Assembly (NCBI GenBank): GCA_023263845.1
Contig: JALQUH010000227.1
Coordinates: 1-44,955 of the forward strand
DNA from: Candidatus Nanopelagicales bacterium
GTDB lineage: Bacteria; Actinomycetota; Actinomycetes; S36-B12
Length of the DNA stretch: 44,955 nt
Direction of reading: 5' to 3'
Shown here: piece by piece, positions 1 through 8,440 of the stretch
How the letters are laid out: every line of letters starts with the position of its first letter
How positions within the stretch are numbered: position 1 is the first letter of the stretch
The notes under the pieces: model-generated
What the model was told of the DNA's origin: nothing
Databases searched by the model: none
What the model saw: the letters and a program-made list of their open reading frames with translations, nothing else
Program-made: the position numbers and the translations under genes

Positions 1-140
1 TCGGCTCGCTTGGTGAGCAGCGTGTCGATATCGCCAAGGGCACCCTCCGCCGACACATCAAGTCGTCTGAGCTTGTTGAACTGGACAATGCCCACAAGGA
101 CGATGACGATGACCGCAATGACGATGAGCACCCACCACAT
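1..140 (-). CDS. LemA family protein, N-terminal fragment (gene runs off the left edge)
   Basis: Reverse strand from ATG at 140-138 reads MWWVLIVIAVIVIVLVGIVQFNKLRRLDVSAEGALGDIDTLLTKRA, i.e. one TM helix followed by a LemA-like segment; not in the ORF track because it is truncated. Confidence 0.65.
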   Translation of the reverse strand, partial: MWWVLIVIAVIVIVLVGIVQFNKLRRLDVSAEGALGDIDTLLTKRA

Positions 141-211
141 ACATCCATTGTGTCGCGAACACGTGCGGATGTCCGGTCCTTTGCGCCGAACGTCCCTCGC
201 CGTGGGAAGGC

Positions 212-246
212 AAAAGGGGCGGGCAGCTCTGCGCTACCCGCCCCTT
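212..246 (-). terminator. Rho-independent terminator downstream of the lipoprotein gene
   Basis: Perfect 10-bp stem aaggggcggg (214-223) / cccgcccctt (237-246), followed on the minus strand by TTTT (215-212); lies about 50 nt after the stop at 295. Confidence 0.75.
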
Positions 247-294
247 CGCCGTTCCGCGCGTCCTGTGGGCGTCGCGGTGGCCTTCAGTCGTGGA

Positions 295-723
295 CTACGG
301 CGTGACCGTGACCTGGATGGTCCACTTGTCGTCGGTGTTGTCCATGTTGGTCAGCACGATCTCGGCCGTACCTTCCTTCAGGGCCTCGCCACCGGGCAGG
401 TACGTGGCTCCATCCATCTCCTGCTTGCCGGGGGTCACGTCCATGACCTCCGGATCACTCGTGGAGACCATCCACACCATTGGGTCCGCGACATTGAAGG
501 TCATGATGCGGCCGACCGAGATCTCCGCGCTGGTCGTGCCAGGCTCAACGATCACCGGTCCGATCACGCCGGTACCCCCCTCGGAGGATGAGGACGCCGC
601 AGCCGAACTGGACGTCGTGCTGTCAGAAGACGACCCACCGCAGGCGGTGAGGATGCCCGCGCCACCGAGCGCGAGGACGCTGGCGGCGGCGATGGTGATA
701 CCGCGTCGTGCGGTCGAGTTCAT
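295..723 (-). CDS. Small secreted lipoprotein (Ig/chagasin-like beta-rich domain possible)
   Basis: Start MNSTARRG at 723 with SD-like gagaaag; signal peptide with lipobox LTAC|GGSSS; Ser-rich linker; C-terminal GTAEIVL...WTIQVTVTP. Confidence 0.7.
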   Translation of the reverse strand: MNSTARRGITIAAASVLALGGAGILTACGGSSSDSTTSSSAAASSSSEGGTGVIGPVIVEPGTTSAEISVGRIMTFNVADPMVWMVSTSDPEVMDVTPGKQEMDGATYLPGGEALKEGTAEIVLTNMDNTDDKWTIQVTVTP

Positions 724-853
724 GTCTTTCTCCGTTTCCCGTGGCCGCCCCATGCGGCGCTCCAGATGATAGACGCCCAGATCGGGCCATCAGTTCCTCA
801 TCCGTTCGGCTGATATCGCGGCGCGGCGATGCCGGAAAGGCCAGGATGGAGGC

Positions 854-1711
854 ATGACGAGTCGACGCAATCCCTCACGTCGCCAGTCGGAGGGAGTGGA
901 GGCCCCCAAACTCGAATTTGGCGGCACGACCCCGTATGACGCCTACGTGGGCTCATCTACCCTCGCGCACTTCAAGGAGACAATGACCGATGATCCGGGC
1001 GAATACATGTTCCTGGTCATGTCCCAGGTCATGGAGCTGTACTTCCGGCTCATCGCCTTCGAATGGCGGACGGCCCAGCGCTTCCTGCGCGAAGACAACC
1101 TGTCCGAGGCGCTGGTGGCTCTTCGTCGCAGCCGCGACACCTGGACCGCGCTCAACGCATCGTGGGTCACCTTTCGCTGGATGACGCCCCCGGACTTCAA
1201 CGCCTTCCGCGAGGCCCTTGGCGAAGCATCTGGCTTCCAGTCCTTCCTGTACCGGCACCTGGAATTCCTTCTCGGCTTCAAGGATGCGGCGTTGCTACGG
1301 CCCCATAAGAAGGTCGCGGGCGACAACTACGCCGAACTCGTCGCAGCGTTCGAGGCACCCTGTCTCTACGACGACGTCCTGGCCTACCTGAGCCGTCACG
1401 ATCACGACGTTCCCGATTCAGTTCTCCAGCGCGACACGACGACGAGCTACGAGAGCGACGAAGGTGTCGAGGACCTGTGGGTGGCGCTGTACGAGCGGAC
1501 CGGTCCTACCGATCCCGAACGCCAACTCGGCGAAGTGCTCACCGACATCGCCCAGGAGTTCAGCGATTGGCGCTACTGGCATCTCACATCGGTACGCCGT
1601 GCCATGGGAGCCAAGGCCGGGACCGGCGGGTCCGCCGGCCTCGGCTGGTTGGAGCGCAGCATGCAACGCCAGGCCTTCCCCGAACTGTGGTCGGCGCGGA
1701 CGAGGATGTGA
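854..1711 (+). CDS. kynA: Tryptophan 2,3-dioxygenase
   Basis: ORF contains GEYMFLVMSQVMELYFRLIAFEW, FQSFLYRHLEFLLGFK and C-terminal GTGGSAGLGWLERSMQRQAFPELWSAR motifs of TDO. Confidence 0.93.
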   Translation: MTSRRNPSRRQSEGVEAPKLEFGGTTPYDAYVGSSTLAHFKETMTDDPGEYMFLVMSQVMELYFRLIAFEWRTAQRFLREDNLSEALVALRRSRDTWTALNASWVTFRWMTPPDFNAFREALGEASGFQSFLYRHLEFLLGFKDAALLRPHKKVAGDNYAELVAAFEAPCLYDDVLAYLSRHDHDVPDSVLQRDTTTSYESDEGVEDLWVALYERTGPTDPERQLGEVLTDIAQEFSDWRYWHLTSVRRAMGAKAGTGGSAGLGWLERSMQRQAFPELWSARTRM

Positions 1712-1713
1712 CG

Positions 1714-2997
1714 ATGCGCGCATACGATCCCGCGCTCGATGCCGGTGATACCGGATGGCGCGACGAGTTCTGCATGCCGCCCTTCGAGGGCGACGCGGGC
1801 GCACCCGGAGCCGCGTACCCGCAGGTCGCCTACTTTGCGGGCAATTCCCTCGGTCTGCAGCCACGCGCTACCGCGCCCGCGCTCCAGATCGAACTCGACC
1901 GCTGGGCGCAGATGGGTGTCGAGGGTCAACTGAGTGGGCCAAGGCCATGGAAGGACTACCACGAGGCGCTCGCGGGCCCCGCTGCCCGGCTCGTCGGGGC
2001 ACTCCCCCACGAAGCCGTGATCATGAACTCGCTCACCGCAAACCTGCACTTCATGATGGCGACGTTCTATCGACCCGAAGGGCGTCGTACGAAGATCGTC
2101 ATGGAGGACATCGTCTTCCCGTCGGATGGCTACGCAATGGCCTCCCAGGCCCGCTGGCATGGCCTTGACCCGGCCGAGCATGTCCTGCGCCTTCGACCAC
2201 GCGAGGGCGAGGACGTGTTGCGCACTGAGGACGTGGTGTCGACGATTCACGAACTCGGCGACGAGGTCGCCATGGTGGTCTTCAGCGCCGTCAACTACCT
2301 CACGGGCGAGTGGATGGACATGCCCACGATTACCGCTGCCGGACATGAGGTCGGCGCCATCGTGGGCTGGGATCTTGCCCACGCGGCCGGCAACGTCCCG
2401 ATGTCCCTCCACGAGTGGGGTGTCGATTGGGCCGCCTGGTGCAACTACAAGTACGTCAACTCCGGCCCTGGCGCGCTGGCCGGCTGCTTCATCCACGAGC
2501 GCCATGCGCGCAACACCGGGCTGCCGCGCCTTGCTGGATGGTGGGGTACCCGGACAGAGACACGCTTCCGCATGGAGCCCACCTTCGATCCGCCGCCCAC
2601 CGCCGACGCATGGCAGGTGTCCAACCCCCCCATCTTCGCGATGACCCCGGTGCAAGTCTCCCTCGACATCTTCGACCGCATTGGCATGCCGACCCTGCGC
2701 GCACGCAGTCTGCGTCTTACCGACTATTTGCGTGAACTTCTCACCGAGGTGATCGAGGGGATGCCGCCAGGCAGTTTGCAGATCGTCACTCCCGAAGAGC
2801 CTGAGCGGCACGGCTCTCAACTTTCACTGCGCTTCACCGCAGATATCGGGGTCTTGGCCGACACGCTTCGTGACCTCGACGGGGTCGTGGCCGATACACG
2901 CAACCCCGACATCATCCGGTTCGCACCCACCGCCCTGTACTCGAGCTATCTCGACTGTTGGCGTGCTGCCGACGCACTCCGGAGGCGACTTGACTGA
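1714..2997 (+). CDS. kynU: Kynureninase
   Basis: Start ATG 1714, 2 nt after the kynA stop; YFAGNSLGLQP, WDLAHAAGN and CNYKYVNSGPG (PLP-lysine region) motifs. Confidence 0.93.
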   Translation: MRAYDPALDAGDTGWRDEFCMPPFEGDAGAPGAAYPQVAYFAGNSLGLQPRATAPALQIELDRWAQMGVEGQLSGPRPWKDYHEALAGPAARLVGALPHEAVIMNSLTANLHFMMATFYRPEGRRTKIVMEDIVFPSDGYAMASQARWHGLDPAEHVLRLRPREGEDVLRTEDVVSTIHELGDEVAMVVFSAVNYLTGEWMDMPTITAAGHEVGAIVGWDLAHAAGNVPMSLHEWGVDWAAWCNYKYVNSGPGALAGCFIHERHARNTGLPRLAGWWGTRTETRFRMEPTFDPPPTADAWQVSNPPIFAMTPVQVSLDIFDRIGMPTLRARSLRLTDYLRELLTEVIEGMPPGSLQIVTPEEPERHGSQLSLRFTADIGVLADTLRDLDGVVADTRNPDIIRFAPTALYSSYLDCWRAADALRRRLD

Positions 2998-3769
2998 GAT
3001 TCGACGTCTTCGTGAGGCCTACGGTCCTGGCGAGCGTCAGTTCGGGGACTGGTTCCTGCCCGACCGCCCAGGCGCCCCGCTCGTCATCCTCATCCACGGC
3101 GGTTACTTCAGGCCGACCTACCATCTCGACATTGAGGAGCCGAGTGCCGTGGCTCTGGCACAGGCGGGCTTTGCCGTGTGGAGCATCGAGTACCGCACCT
3201 ACGAGTCGGGCTGGCCGGCCACCTTTGAGGACGTGGCGGCTGCCGTCGAGTACGGTGTACAGCGCGCCGTGGAGCACGGCGTGGACGCCAGCCGCAAAGC
3301 CCTCTGCGGACACTCCGCGGGGGGTGCTTTGGCGCAGTGGGTCACGTCTCGGCGACACCTGCCGGCGGGCGCTCCCGGCGCCAACCCGCAGGCGGCCTCA
3401 TTCGATCTTGTGGTGCTGTCGGCTCCCGTGGCCTGTCTCACCCTTGCCAGCACCGACCACCTCGGCAACGGCGCCGTGGACACTCTCATGGGTGGTCGCC
3501 CGGAGGATGTGCCGGATCGCTACGACATGGGCGATCCGGCCCTCCTTACCCCCGACCCGGGACGTCGGCTCATCCTGCATGGCGATGCCGACGTCGACGT
3601 ACTCATGACGCAGAGCGAGTGCATTCGAGATCACCTCGTGGAGCACGGCATCGATGTCGAGCTGATCGTTCTGCCCGGAGACGACCACTTCCGCATCCTG
3701 GACCCGACGAGCGAGGTGTCGCTGCTGCGGCAGCAGGCCCTCGCCGCCGCGCTCACGCTCCAACGCTGA
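2990..3769 (+). CDS. Alpha/beta hydrolase, probable kynurenine formamidase (AFMID-like)
   Basis: HGGYF oxyanion motif, GHSAGG nucleophile elbow, C-terminal D...DDHFRIL; likely TTG start at 2990 after GGAGG, overlapping the kynU stop; operon context. Confidence 0.75.
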   Translation: MTEIRRLREAYGPGERQFGDWFLPDRPGAPLVILIHGGYFRPTYHLDIEEPSAVALAQAGFAVWSIEYRTYESGWPATFEDVAAAVEYGVQRAVEHGVDASRKALCGHSAGGALAQWVTSRRHLPAGAPGANPQAASFDLVVLSAPVACLTLASTDHLGNGAVDTLMGGRPEDVPDRYDMGDPALLTPDPGRRLILHGDADVDVLMTQSECIRDHLVEHGIDVELIVLPGDDHFRILDPTSEVSLLRQQALAAALTLQR

Positions 3770-3780
3770 CCACACCCCCC

Positions 3781-3844
3781 TCGCAAGCCGACGCAATTTC
3801 GACGTTCGAGACCCACTTAAGGTCGAAATTGTGTCGGCTTGCGA
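3781..3844. repeat. Long imperfect palindrome / stem-loop (23-bp arms, 18-nt loop)
   Basis: tcgcaagccgacgcaatttcgac (3781-3803) versus gtcgaaattgtgtcggcttgcga (3822-3844): 22/23 complementary, the single mismatch being a G.U wobble in RNA. Confidence 0.9.
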
Positions 3845-3868
3845 AAGGAATGACGGCAGAATGGCGGG

Positions 3869-4336
3869 GTGACGACGAATAGCGGCATGACGGAGCCGAC
3901 GACGCCGGGTGGCCACACAGCGAAAGTGGTGGAGGGCAAGGCGACTCCGCGAGGTGCCTACCCCCACGTCAAGGTCGTGGGGGACCTCATCTGGGTCTCT
4001 GGCACCAGCAGTCGCCGCGCGGATGACACCTTCGTCGGTGTCGAGACCGACGAGACAGGTGGGGTAACGCTCGACATTCGTGCGCAGACCAGGGCCGTCA
4101 TCGAAAACATCCGAGACATCCTGAAGTCGGTGGATGCTGACCTCGATGACCTGGTCCAGGTGACCTCCTACCTTGTCGACATGGCGGACTTCCCGGGTTA
4201 TAACGAGGTGTACGCCGAGTTCTTCGACTATTCCGGGCCGACTCGCACCACCGTCGCCGTCCACGAACTGCCCCATCCGCATCTACTCATCGAGATCCAG
4301 GCGGTCGCCCACCGCGGCGCACGCGAGAAGGAGTGA
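3869..4336 (+). CDS. amnD: RidA-family 2-aminomuconate deaminase
   Basis: [85 protein letters not shown]; neighbours catalyse the flanking kynurenine steps. Start GTG 3869 or ATG 3887. Confidence 0.8.
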   Translation: MTTNSGMTEPTTPGGHTAKVVEGKATPRGAYPHVKVVGDLIWVSGTSSRRADDTFVGVETDETGGVTLDIRAQTRAVIENIRDILKSVDADLDDLVQVTSYLVDMADFPGYNEVYAEFFDYSGPTRTTVAVHELPHPHLLIEIQAVAHRGAREKE

Positions 4337-4337
4337 C

Positions 4338-4862
4338 ATGTCCGACCTGACCAAAACCTTGAACTTCGATGCCTGGGTGGCGGAGAACGGACCGAACCTC
4401 AAGCCGCCGGTCGCGAACAAAGAGATGTTCCCCGGACACGAGGATTTCATCGTCATGGTGGTCGGCGGCCCCAACCAGCGCACCGACTTCCACGTCGATC
4501 CCTACGAGGAGGTCTTCTACCAGGTCAAAGGCAACATGCATGTCAACCTCATGACGCCGGACGGCCCGGATCGCGTAGACATCCGCGAGGGTGAGATGTG
4601 GGTCCTGCCCCGCAATCTCCCGCACTCCCCGCAGCGACCCGAGGCCGGTTCGATCGGACTGGTCTTCGAACGTCCCCGCGAGATGGGCACCCTGGAGAAG
4701 TTCCAGTGGTACTGCCCCGAGTGCGGTGGCCTGGTTCACGAGGTCGAGCTGCAGGTGACGGATATCTCCGCCGATCTGCCGCCCATCTTCGAGGCGTTCT
4801 ACGCCGACGAGTCGGCTCGCTCGTGCGCTTCATGCGGGCACCTGCACCCGGGCAGGGGCTGA
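4338..4862 (+). CDS. nbaC: 3-hydroxyanthranilate 3,4-dioxygenase
   Basis: MSDLTKTLNFDAWVAENGPNLKPPVANKEMF, cupin motif TDFHVDPYEEVFYQVKG, RNLPHSPQRP, C-terminal CPEC...CASC metal site. Confidence 0.92.
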   Translation: MSDLTKTLNFDAWVAENGPNLKPPVANKEMFPGHEDFIVMVVGGPNQRTDFHVDPYEEVFYQVKGNMHVNLMTPDGPDRVDIREGEMWVLPRNLPHSPQRPEAGSIGLVFERPREMGTLEKFQWYCPECGGLVHEVELQVTDISADLPPIFEAFYADESARSCASCGHLHPGRG

Positions 4863-4870
4863 CCTGCGCG

Positions 4871-5893
4871 ATGCCTGTTATCGACGTCCACTCGCACGAC
4901 GTCCCGCGCGGGTGGCCCGACCTCAGCGAGGTCACCGGGGCCCCCGGTCCGTGGCCCTGGCTGCGCCTGGAGACCGAACGCGACGCCATGATCATGGTCG
5001 GTGATCGCGAGTTTCGACGGATCAACGATCGGTGCTGGAATCCGCAGGTGCGCGCGGCCGACATGGCAGCCGATGGTGTGGACATCCAGGTCGTCTCCCC
5101 CACGCCGGTCTTCTTCTCCTACGACCGGCCACCCACCGAGGCGGCGGCGATCGCCCGCGTCTTCAACGACCTCGCGCTGGAGATCTGCGCGCCGATGCCC
5201 GATCACCTGATTCCCTTCTGCCAGGTGCCGCTGCAAGACGTGGACGCCGCCTGCACCGAGCTCGATCGCTGCCTCGCCGCGGGCCATCGCGGCGTTGAGA
5301 TCGGCAATCACGTGGGCGATCGCGACCTTGATGATCCCGGCACCGTGGAATTCCTTCAGCACTGTGCCTCCGTTGGCGCACCCGTCTTCGTCCACCCCTG
5401 GGATATGACTTCCTCACCGCGCATCTCCCGGTGGATGGCGCAGTGGCTGGTCGGCATGCCGGCTGAGACGCACCTCACCATCTTGGCGATGATCCTCGGC
5501 GGTGTATTCGATCGCGTCGATGAGTCGCTTCGGATCTGCTTCGCCCATGGCGGCGGCTCCTTCGCTTTCTGGCTCGGCCGATTCGACAATGCCTGGCATC
5601 AGCGCCCCGATGTCATCGGCGTCTCCGAGCGTCCCCCGGCCGACTACCTGAACCGGTTCAGCGTCGACTCGGTGGTCTTCGAGCCAGCCGCTCTGCGCCT
5701 TCTGGTCGACACCCTTGGCGCGGACCATGTCATGCTCGGCTCGGACTACCCCTACCCGCTCGGTGAGCGCCCCGTCGGCAACGTCGTTCGCTCGTCTGAT
5801 TTCCTGAGCGACGCCGAACGAGATGCGATCCTGGGCAATAACGCCACCCGGTTCCTCGCACTCGACCCCACCAGCGGAGGCCACCATGAGTGA
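4871..5893 (+). CDS. nbaD: 2-amino-3-carboxymuconate-6-semialdehyde decarboxylase (ACMSD, amidohydrolase-2)
   Basis: MPVIDVHSHDVP metal motif, FVHPWDM, CFAHGGGSFAFWLGRFDNAW, MLGSDYPYPLGE. Confidence 0.9.
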   Translation: MPVIDVHSHDVPRGWPDLSEVTGAPGPWPWLRLETERDAMIMVGDREFRRINDRCWNPQVRAADMAADGVDIQVVSPTPVFFSYDRPPTEAAAIARVFNDLALEICAPMPDHLIPFCQVPLQDVDAACTELDRCLAAGHRGVEIGNHVGDRDLDDPGTVEFLQHCASVGAPVFVHPWDMTSSPRISRWMAQWLVGMPAETHLTILAMILGGVFDRVDESLRICFAHGGGSFAFWLGRFDNAWHQRPDVIGVSERPPADYLNRFSVDSVVFEPAALRLLVDTLGADHVMLGSDYPYPLGERPVGNVVRSSDFLSDAERDAILGNNATRFLALDPTSGGHHE

Positions 5894-7199
5894 TCGCGTC
5901 GTCATCGTCGGAGCAGGGCTCACCGGTTCACTGCTTGCCGCCATGCTCGGCCGTCGCGGGGTCCCGGTCGACGTCTACGAGCGTCGCCCGGACCCACGAC
6001 TCACCGGCGCCGAGCGGGGTCGCAGCATCAACCTCGCCATTTCGACACGTGGACTCACCGCACTGCGCGAGGTCGGACTCGAAGACCTAGCGCTGCAGCG
6101 CGGACTACCCATGAACGGCCGCATGATCCATGGCGCCGACGGCGCCACCGAATTCCAGCAGTACAGCGCGGATGGCGAGCGCAGCATTCAGTCCATCAGT
6201 CGAGGCGAGCTGAACGCCGTGCTCCTCGACGCGGCCGAGGCACAGCCGAGCGCGTCTTTGTACTTCGACCACCGACTCACGCGACTCGACCTGGACACCT
6301 CATCTCTCGCGTTCCGAAGTGGCGAGGAGGTCAAGGAGATCAGGGCCGCCGCCATCATCGGTGCCGACGGCGCCTTCAGCGTCGTGCGGCGAGCGCTGCA
6401 GTCGACGGTCGGCTTCGACTACTCGCAGGACTACCTCAGCCACAGTTACAAGGAACTCACCATCCCACCGGTCGATGGCGACTACCCCATGGATCCGGGC
6501 GCACTGCACATCTGGCCGCGGGGTGCGTCGATGATGATCGCCCTACCCAATCTCGACAAGACCTTCACCGCGACGCTCTTTTGGCCGCGGACCGGACCGG
6601 GCTCGTTCGAGGAGATCGCCACCCCCCAACAAGCGCGCCGCTATTTCGACGACAACTACCCCGATGCCTCCGAGTTGATGCCCGACCTCGAGGAGGACTA
6701 TCGCCTGAACCCCGTCGGGGCGCTCCTCACGGTGCGCTGCCAGCCCTGGAACACCGGAACCGTGGGGCTCATCGGTGACGCCGCGCACGCGATCTGCCCC
6801 TTCTACGGCCAGGGGGCCAACGCAGGCTTCGAGGACTGCGTCGAACTGATGCGGCAGTGGGATCTGCACCTTGGTTCCTGGGCCCCGGCTCTCGCGGAGT
6901 ACGCGCGAGTCCGCAAACCACACGGGGACGCCATCGCCGATCTCGCCCTGCACAACTTCATCGAGATGCGGGACTCCGTGAACTCCCCGGTCTACAAGGC
7001 CACGCATCGAGCCGAACATTTGCTCCATCGCGTTCTCGGGGACCGCTACCGAACCCGCTACGAGATGGTGTCGTTCAGCACGACGCCGTACGCCGACATC
7101 GAGCCGACGGTACGTCGTCAACGCAGAATCGCCGGAGCGGTTGTCGCCGGTGCGGCTGCCGCGGTCGCGGCGATCGGGCTGGCCGCGGGACGTTCCTGA
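5886..7199 (+). CDS. kmo: Kynurenine 3-monooxygenase (FAD-dependent)
   Basis: VVIVGAGLTGSLLAAMLGRRG Rossmann motif, GRSINLAISTRGLTALREVGL, IGADGAFSVVRR, GLIGDAAHAICPFYGQGANAGFEDC; start ATG 5886 overlaps the ACMSD stop. Confidence 0.92.
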   Translation: MSDRVVIVGAGLTGSLLAAMLGRRGVPVDVYERRPDPRLTGAERGRSINLAISTRGLTALREVGLEDLALQRGLPMNGRMIHGADGATEFQQYSADGERSIQSISRGELNAVLLDAAEAQPSASLYFDHRLTRLDLDTSSLAFRSGEEVKEIRAAAIIGADGAFSVVRRALQSTVGFDYSQDYLSHSYKELTIPPVDGDYPMDPGALHIWPRGASMMIALPNLDKTFTATLFWPRTGPGSFEEIATPQQARRYFDDNYPDASELMPDLEEDYRLNPVGALLTVRCQPWNTGTVGLIGDAAHAICPFYGQGANAGFEDCVELMRQWDLHLGSWAPALAEYARVRKPHGDAIADLALHNFIEMRDSVNSPVYKATHRAEHLLHRVLGDRYRTRYEMVSFSTTPYADIEPTVRRQRRIAGAVVAGAAAAVAAIGLAAGRS

Positions 7200-7236
7200 T
7201 CGATTCCGACTGCAGCGGCGATCACCGAGCCCGAAC

Positions 7237-7566
7237 TCAGTGACCGCTCCCGAACTGCTCGAGCCGCTCGGTTCCATGTCGCAAATCCTGTGCCGCATGG
7301 GCAGAGTAACCGGTGTCGGACACCCAGCGAAGGGCGTCAAATGGGCACACCTCGACGCAGATGCCGCAGTACATGCACAGACCCCAGTCGATGGTGAATC
7401 GATCAAGAACCGCGACCGAGCGAGGGCGGCGAGCCCCCGGCTCGGTGACCTCCTCGGTGTGGCTGTCGATCTCGATGCACCAGTCGGGGCACTCGCGCAC
7501 GCACAACATGCAGGAGGTGCAGGCTGCTGCATCCAACGCGATTGCACCGTGCAGTTCGCTCATCAT
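7237..7566 (-). CDS. NuoI-like 2x[4Fe-4S] ferredoxin-type subunit (second copy)
   Basis: Two CxxCxxCxxxCP motifs (CTSCMLCVRECP; CMYCGICVEVCP); ATGA overlap with the upstream nuoC-like gene. Confidence 0.85.
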   Translation of the reverse strand: MMSELHGAIALDAAACTSCMLCVRECPDWCIEIDSHTEEVTEPGARRPRSVAVLDRFTIDWGLCMYCGICVEVCPFDALRWVSDTGYSAHAAQDLRHGTERLEQFGSGH

Positions 7567-8033
7567 CGCTCCCCGGCATCGTCGGGTACGCCATGCGGTC
7601 GCGGCACTCGTCTCGCCGGCCGCCCCGGCTCGGGATTGGCGCCCGGCCAGGGGCGCTCGCGCCGGGCCTCGAGGACGACGTCCTTGCGCAAGGGGTGATC
7701 GACCGGCACGTCGGCCAGAAGCAATCGTTCCGGACGCGGGTGTCCCACCAGCGTGACACCGAACATCTCAGCGATCTCGCGTTCGTGCCAGTCCGCGGCG
7801 GGGAGCAACTCGACCAGGCTGTCCAGGTGCGGTGCCCCGCGGTCAATTCGCGTGTGCGCGAAGACACCCGATGAGTGTTCGTCTACGAGGTGAATGACGA
7901 CTTCGATTTCACCCTCGTCTATCCGATCCACGGCCGTCAGTAGGTCCAAAGAGGTGTAGCCGTCGGCCATGAGTCCTGCGACCCCGGTGGCCCAGTCCGT
8001 CAATCGGTCACCGGGCGGCGACGACGCCGTCAT
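7563..8033 (-). CDS. NuoC-like 30-kDa subunit (second copy)
   Basis: Start MTASSPPGDR at 8033 (ATGA overlap with the nuoB-like stop); DWHEREIAEMFGVTLVGHPRPERLLLADVPVDHPLRKDVVL matches the 30-kDa complex I subunit signature. Confidence 0.85.
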   Translation of the reverse strand: MTASSPPGDRLTDWATGVAGLMADGYTSLDLLTAVDRIDEGEIEVVIHLVDEHSSGVFAHTRIDRGAPHLDSLVELLPAADWHEREIAEMFGVTLVGHPRPERLLLADVPVDHPLRKDVVLEARRERPWPGANPEPGRPARRVPRPHGVPDDAGER

Positions 8034-8428
8034 CGGGCCGCCGCCACTTCGGCGAGTGCAGCCACGAGGGCATCGGGTCGCGGCGGGCAGCCCGGCACGT
8101 AGTGCTGCACCGGCAGCACGTCCACAATGCCGGGCGTGACGGCGTAGGAGTCCCAGTAGGGACCCCCGGAGGTGCTGCAGGCGCCGAAGGCCATGGCGTA
8201 CCGCGGCTCGGGCAGCTCCGCCCACACCGACTCAATCTGCCCGTGGAGGGCGTTGGTCACCGTCCCGGAGATGACCAGGACATGGGCCCGGGCTGGCTCA
8301 GCGACGTCATCGGTCGGAATCAGCAGGCCCCGCGCGACCGCCGCGGCGAACTCGACTGCGCAACATGCCAGGCCCAGATCCCGGACATGGATCCGCACAC
8401 TCGGATCGGTCGCCAGCGCGTAGTCCAC
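8030..8428 (-). CDS. NuoB-like 20-kDa subunit (second copy)
   Basis: LACCAVEF, GACSTSGGPYWDSYAV and VPGCPPRPDALV carry all four N2-cluster cysteines; probable leaderless GTG start at 8428 (the ORF track uses TTG at 8434). Confidence 0.85.
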   Translation of the reverse strand: MDYALATDPSVRIHVRDLGLACCAVEFAAAVARGLLIPTDDVAEPARAHVLVISGTVTNALHGQIESVWAELPEPRYAMAFGACSTSGGPYWDSYAVTPGIVDVLPVQHYVPGCPPRPDALVAALAEVAAAR

Positions 8429-8434
8429 CCCCAA

Positions 8435-8440
8435 AGGCTA
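8435..8440 (-). promoter_or_regulatory. -10 hexamer TAGCCT, 6 nt from the nuoB-like GTG start (leaderless)
   Basis: Minus strand TAGCCT-ttgggg-GTG. Confidence 0.5.

Noticed and set aside
1573-2820. 415-aa minus-strand ORF opposite kynU
   Set aside because: Antisense shadow of a confidently identified gene; no recognisable motif.
854-7199. Kynurenine genes as part of an antibiotic (e.g. actinomycin or anthramycin-type) cluster
   Set aside because: ACMSD, HAAO and AmnD point to catabolism, and no NRPS or methyltransferase genes are adjacent.
7197-7224. TGATCG...CGATCA dyad between convergent kmo and the nuoI-like gene as a terminator
   Set aside because: Only 6 bp with a 16-nt loop and overlapping the stop codon; too weak.
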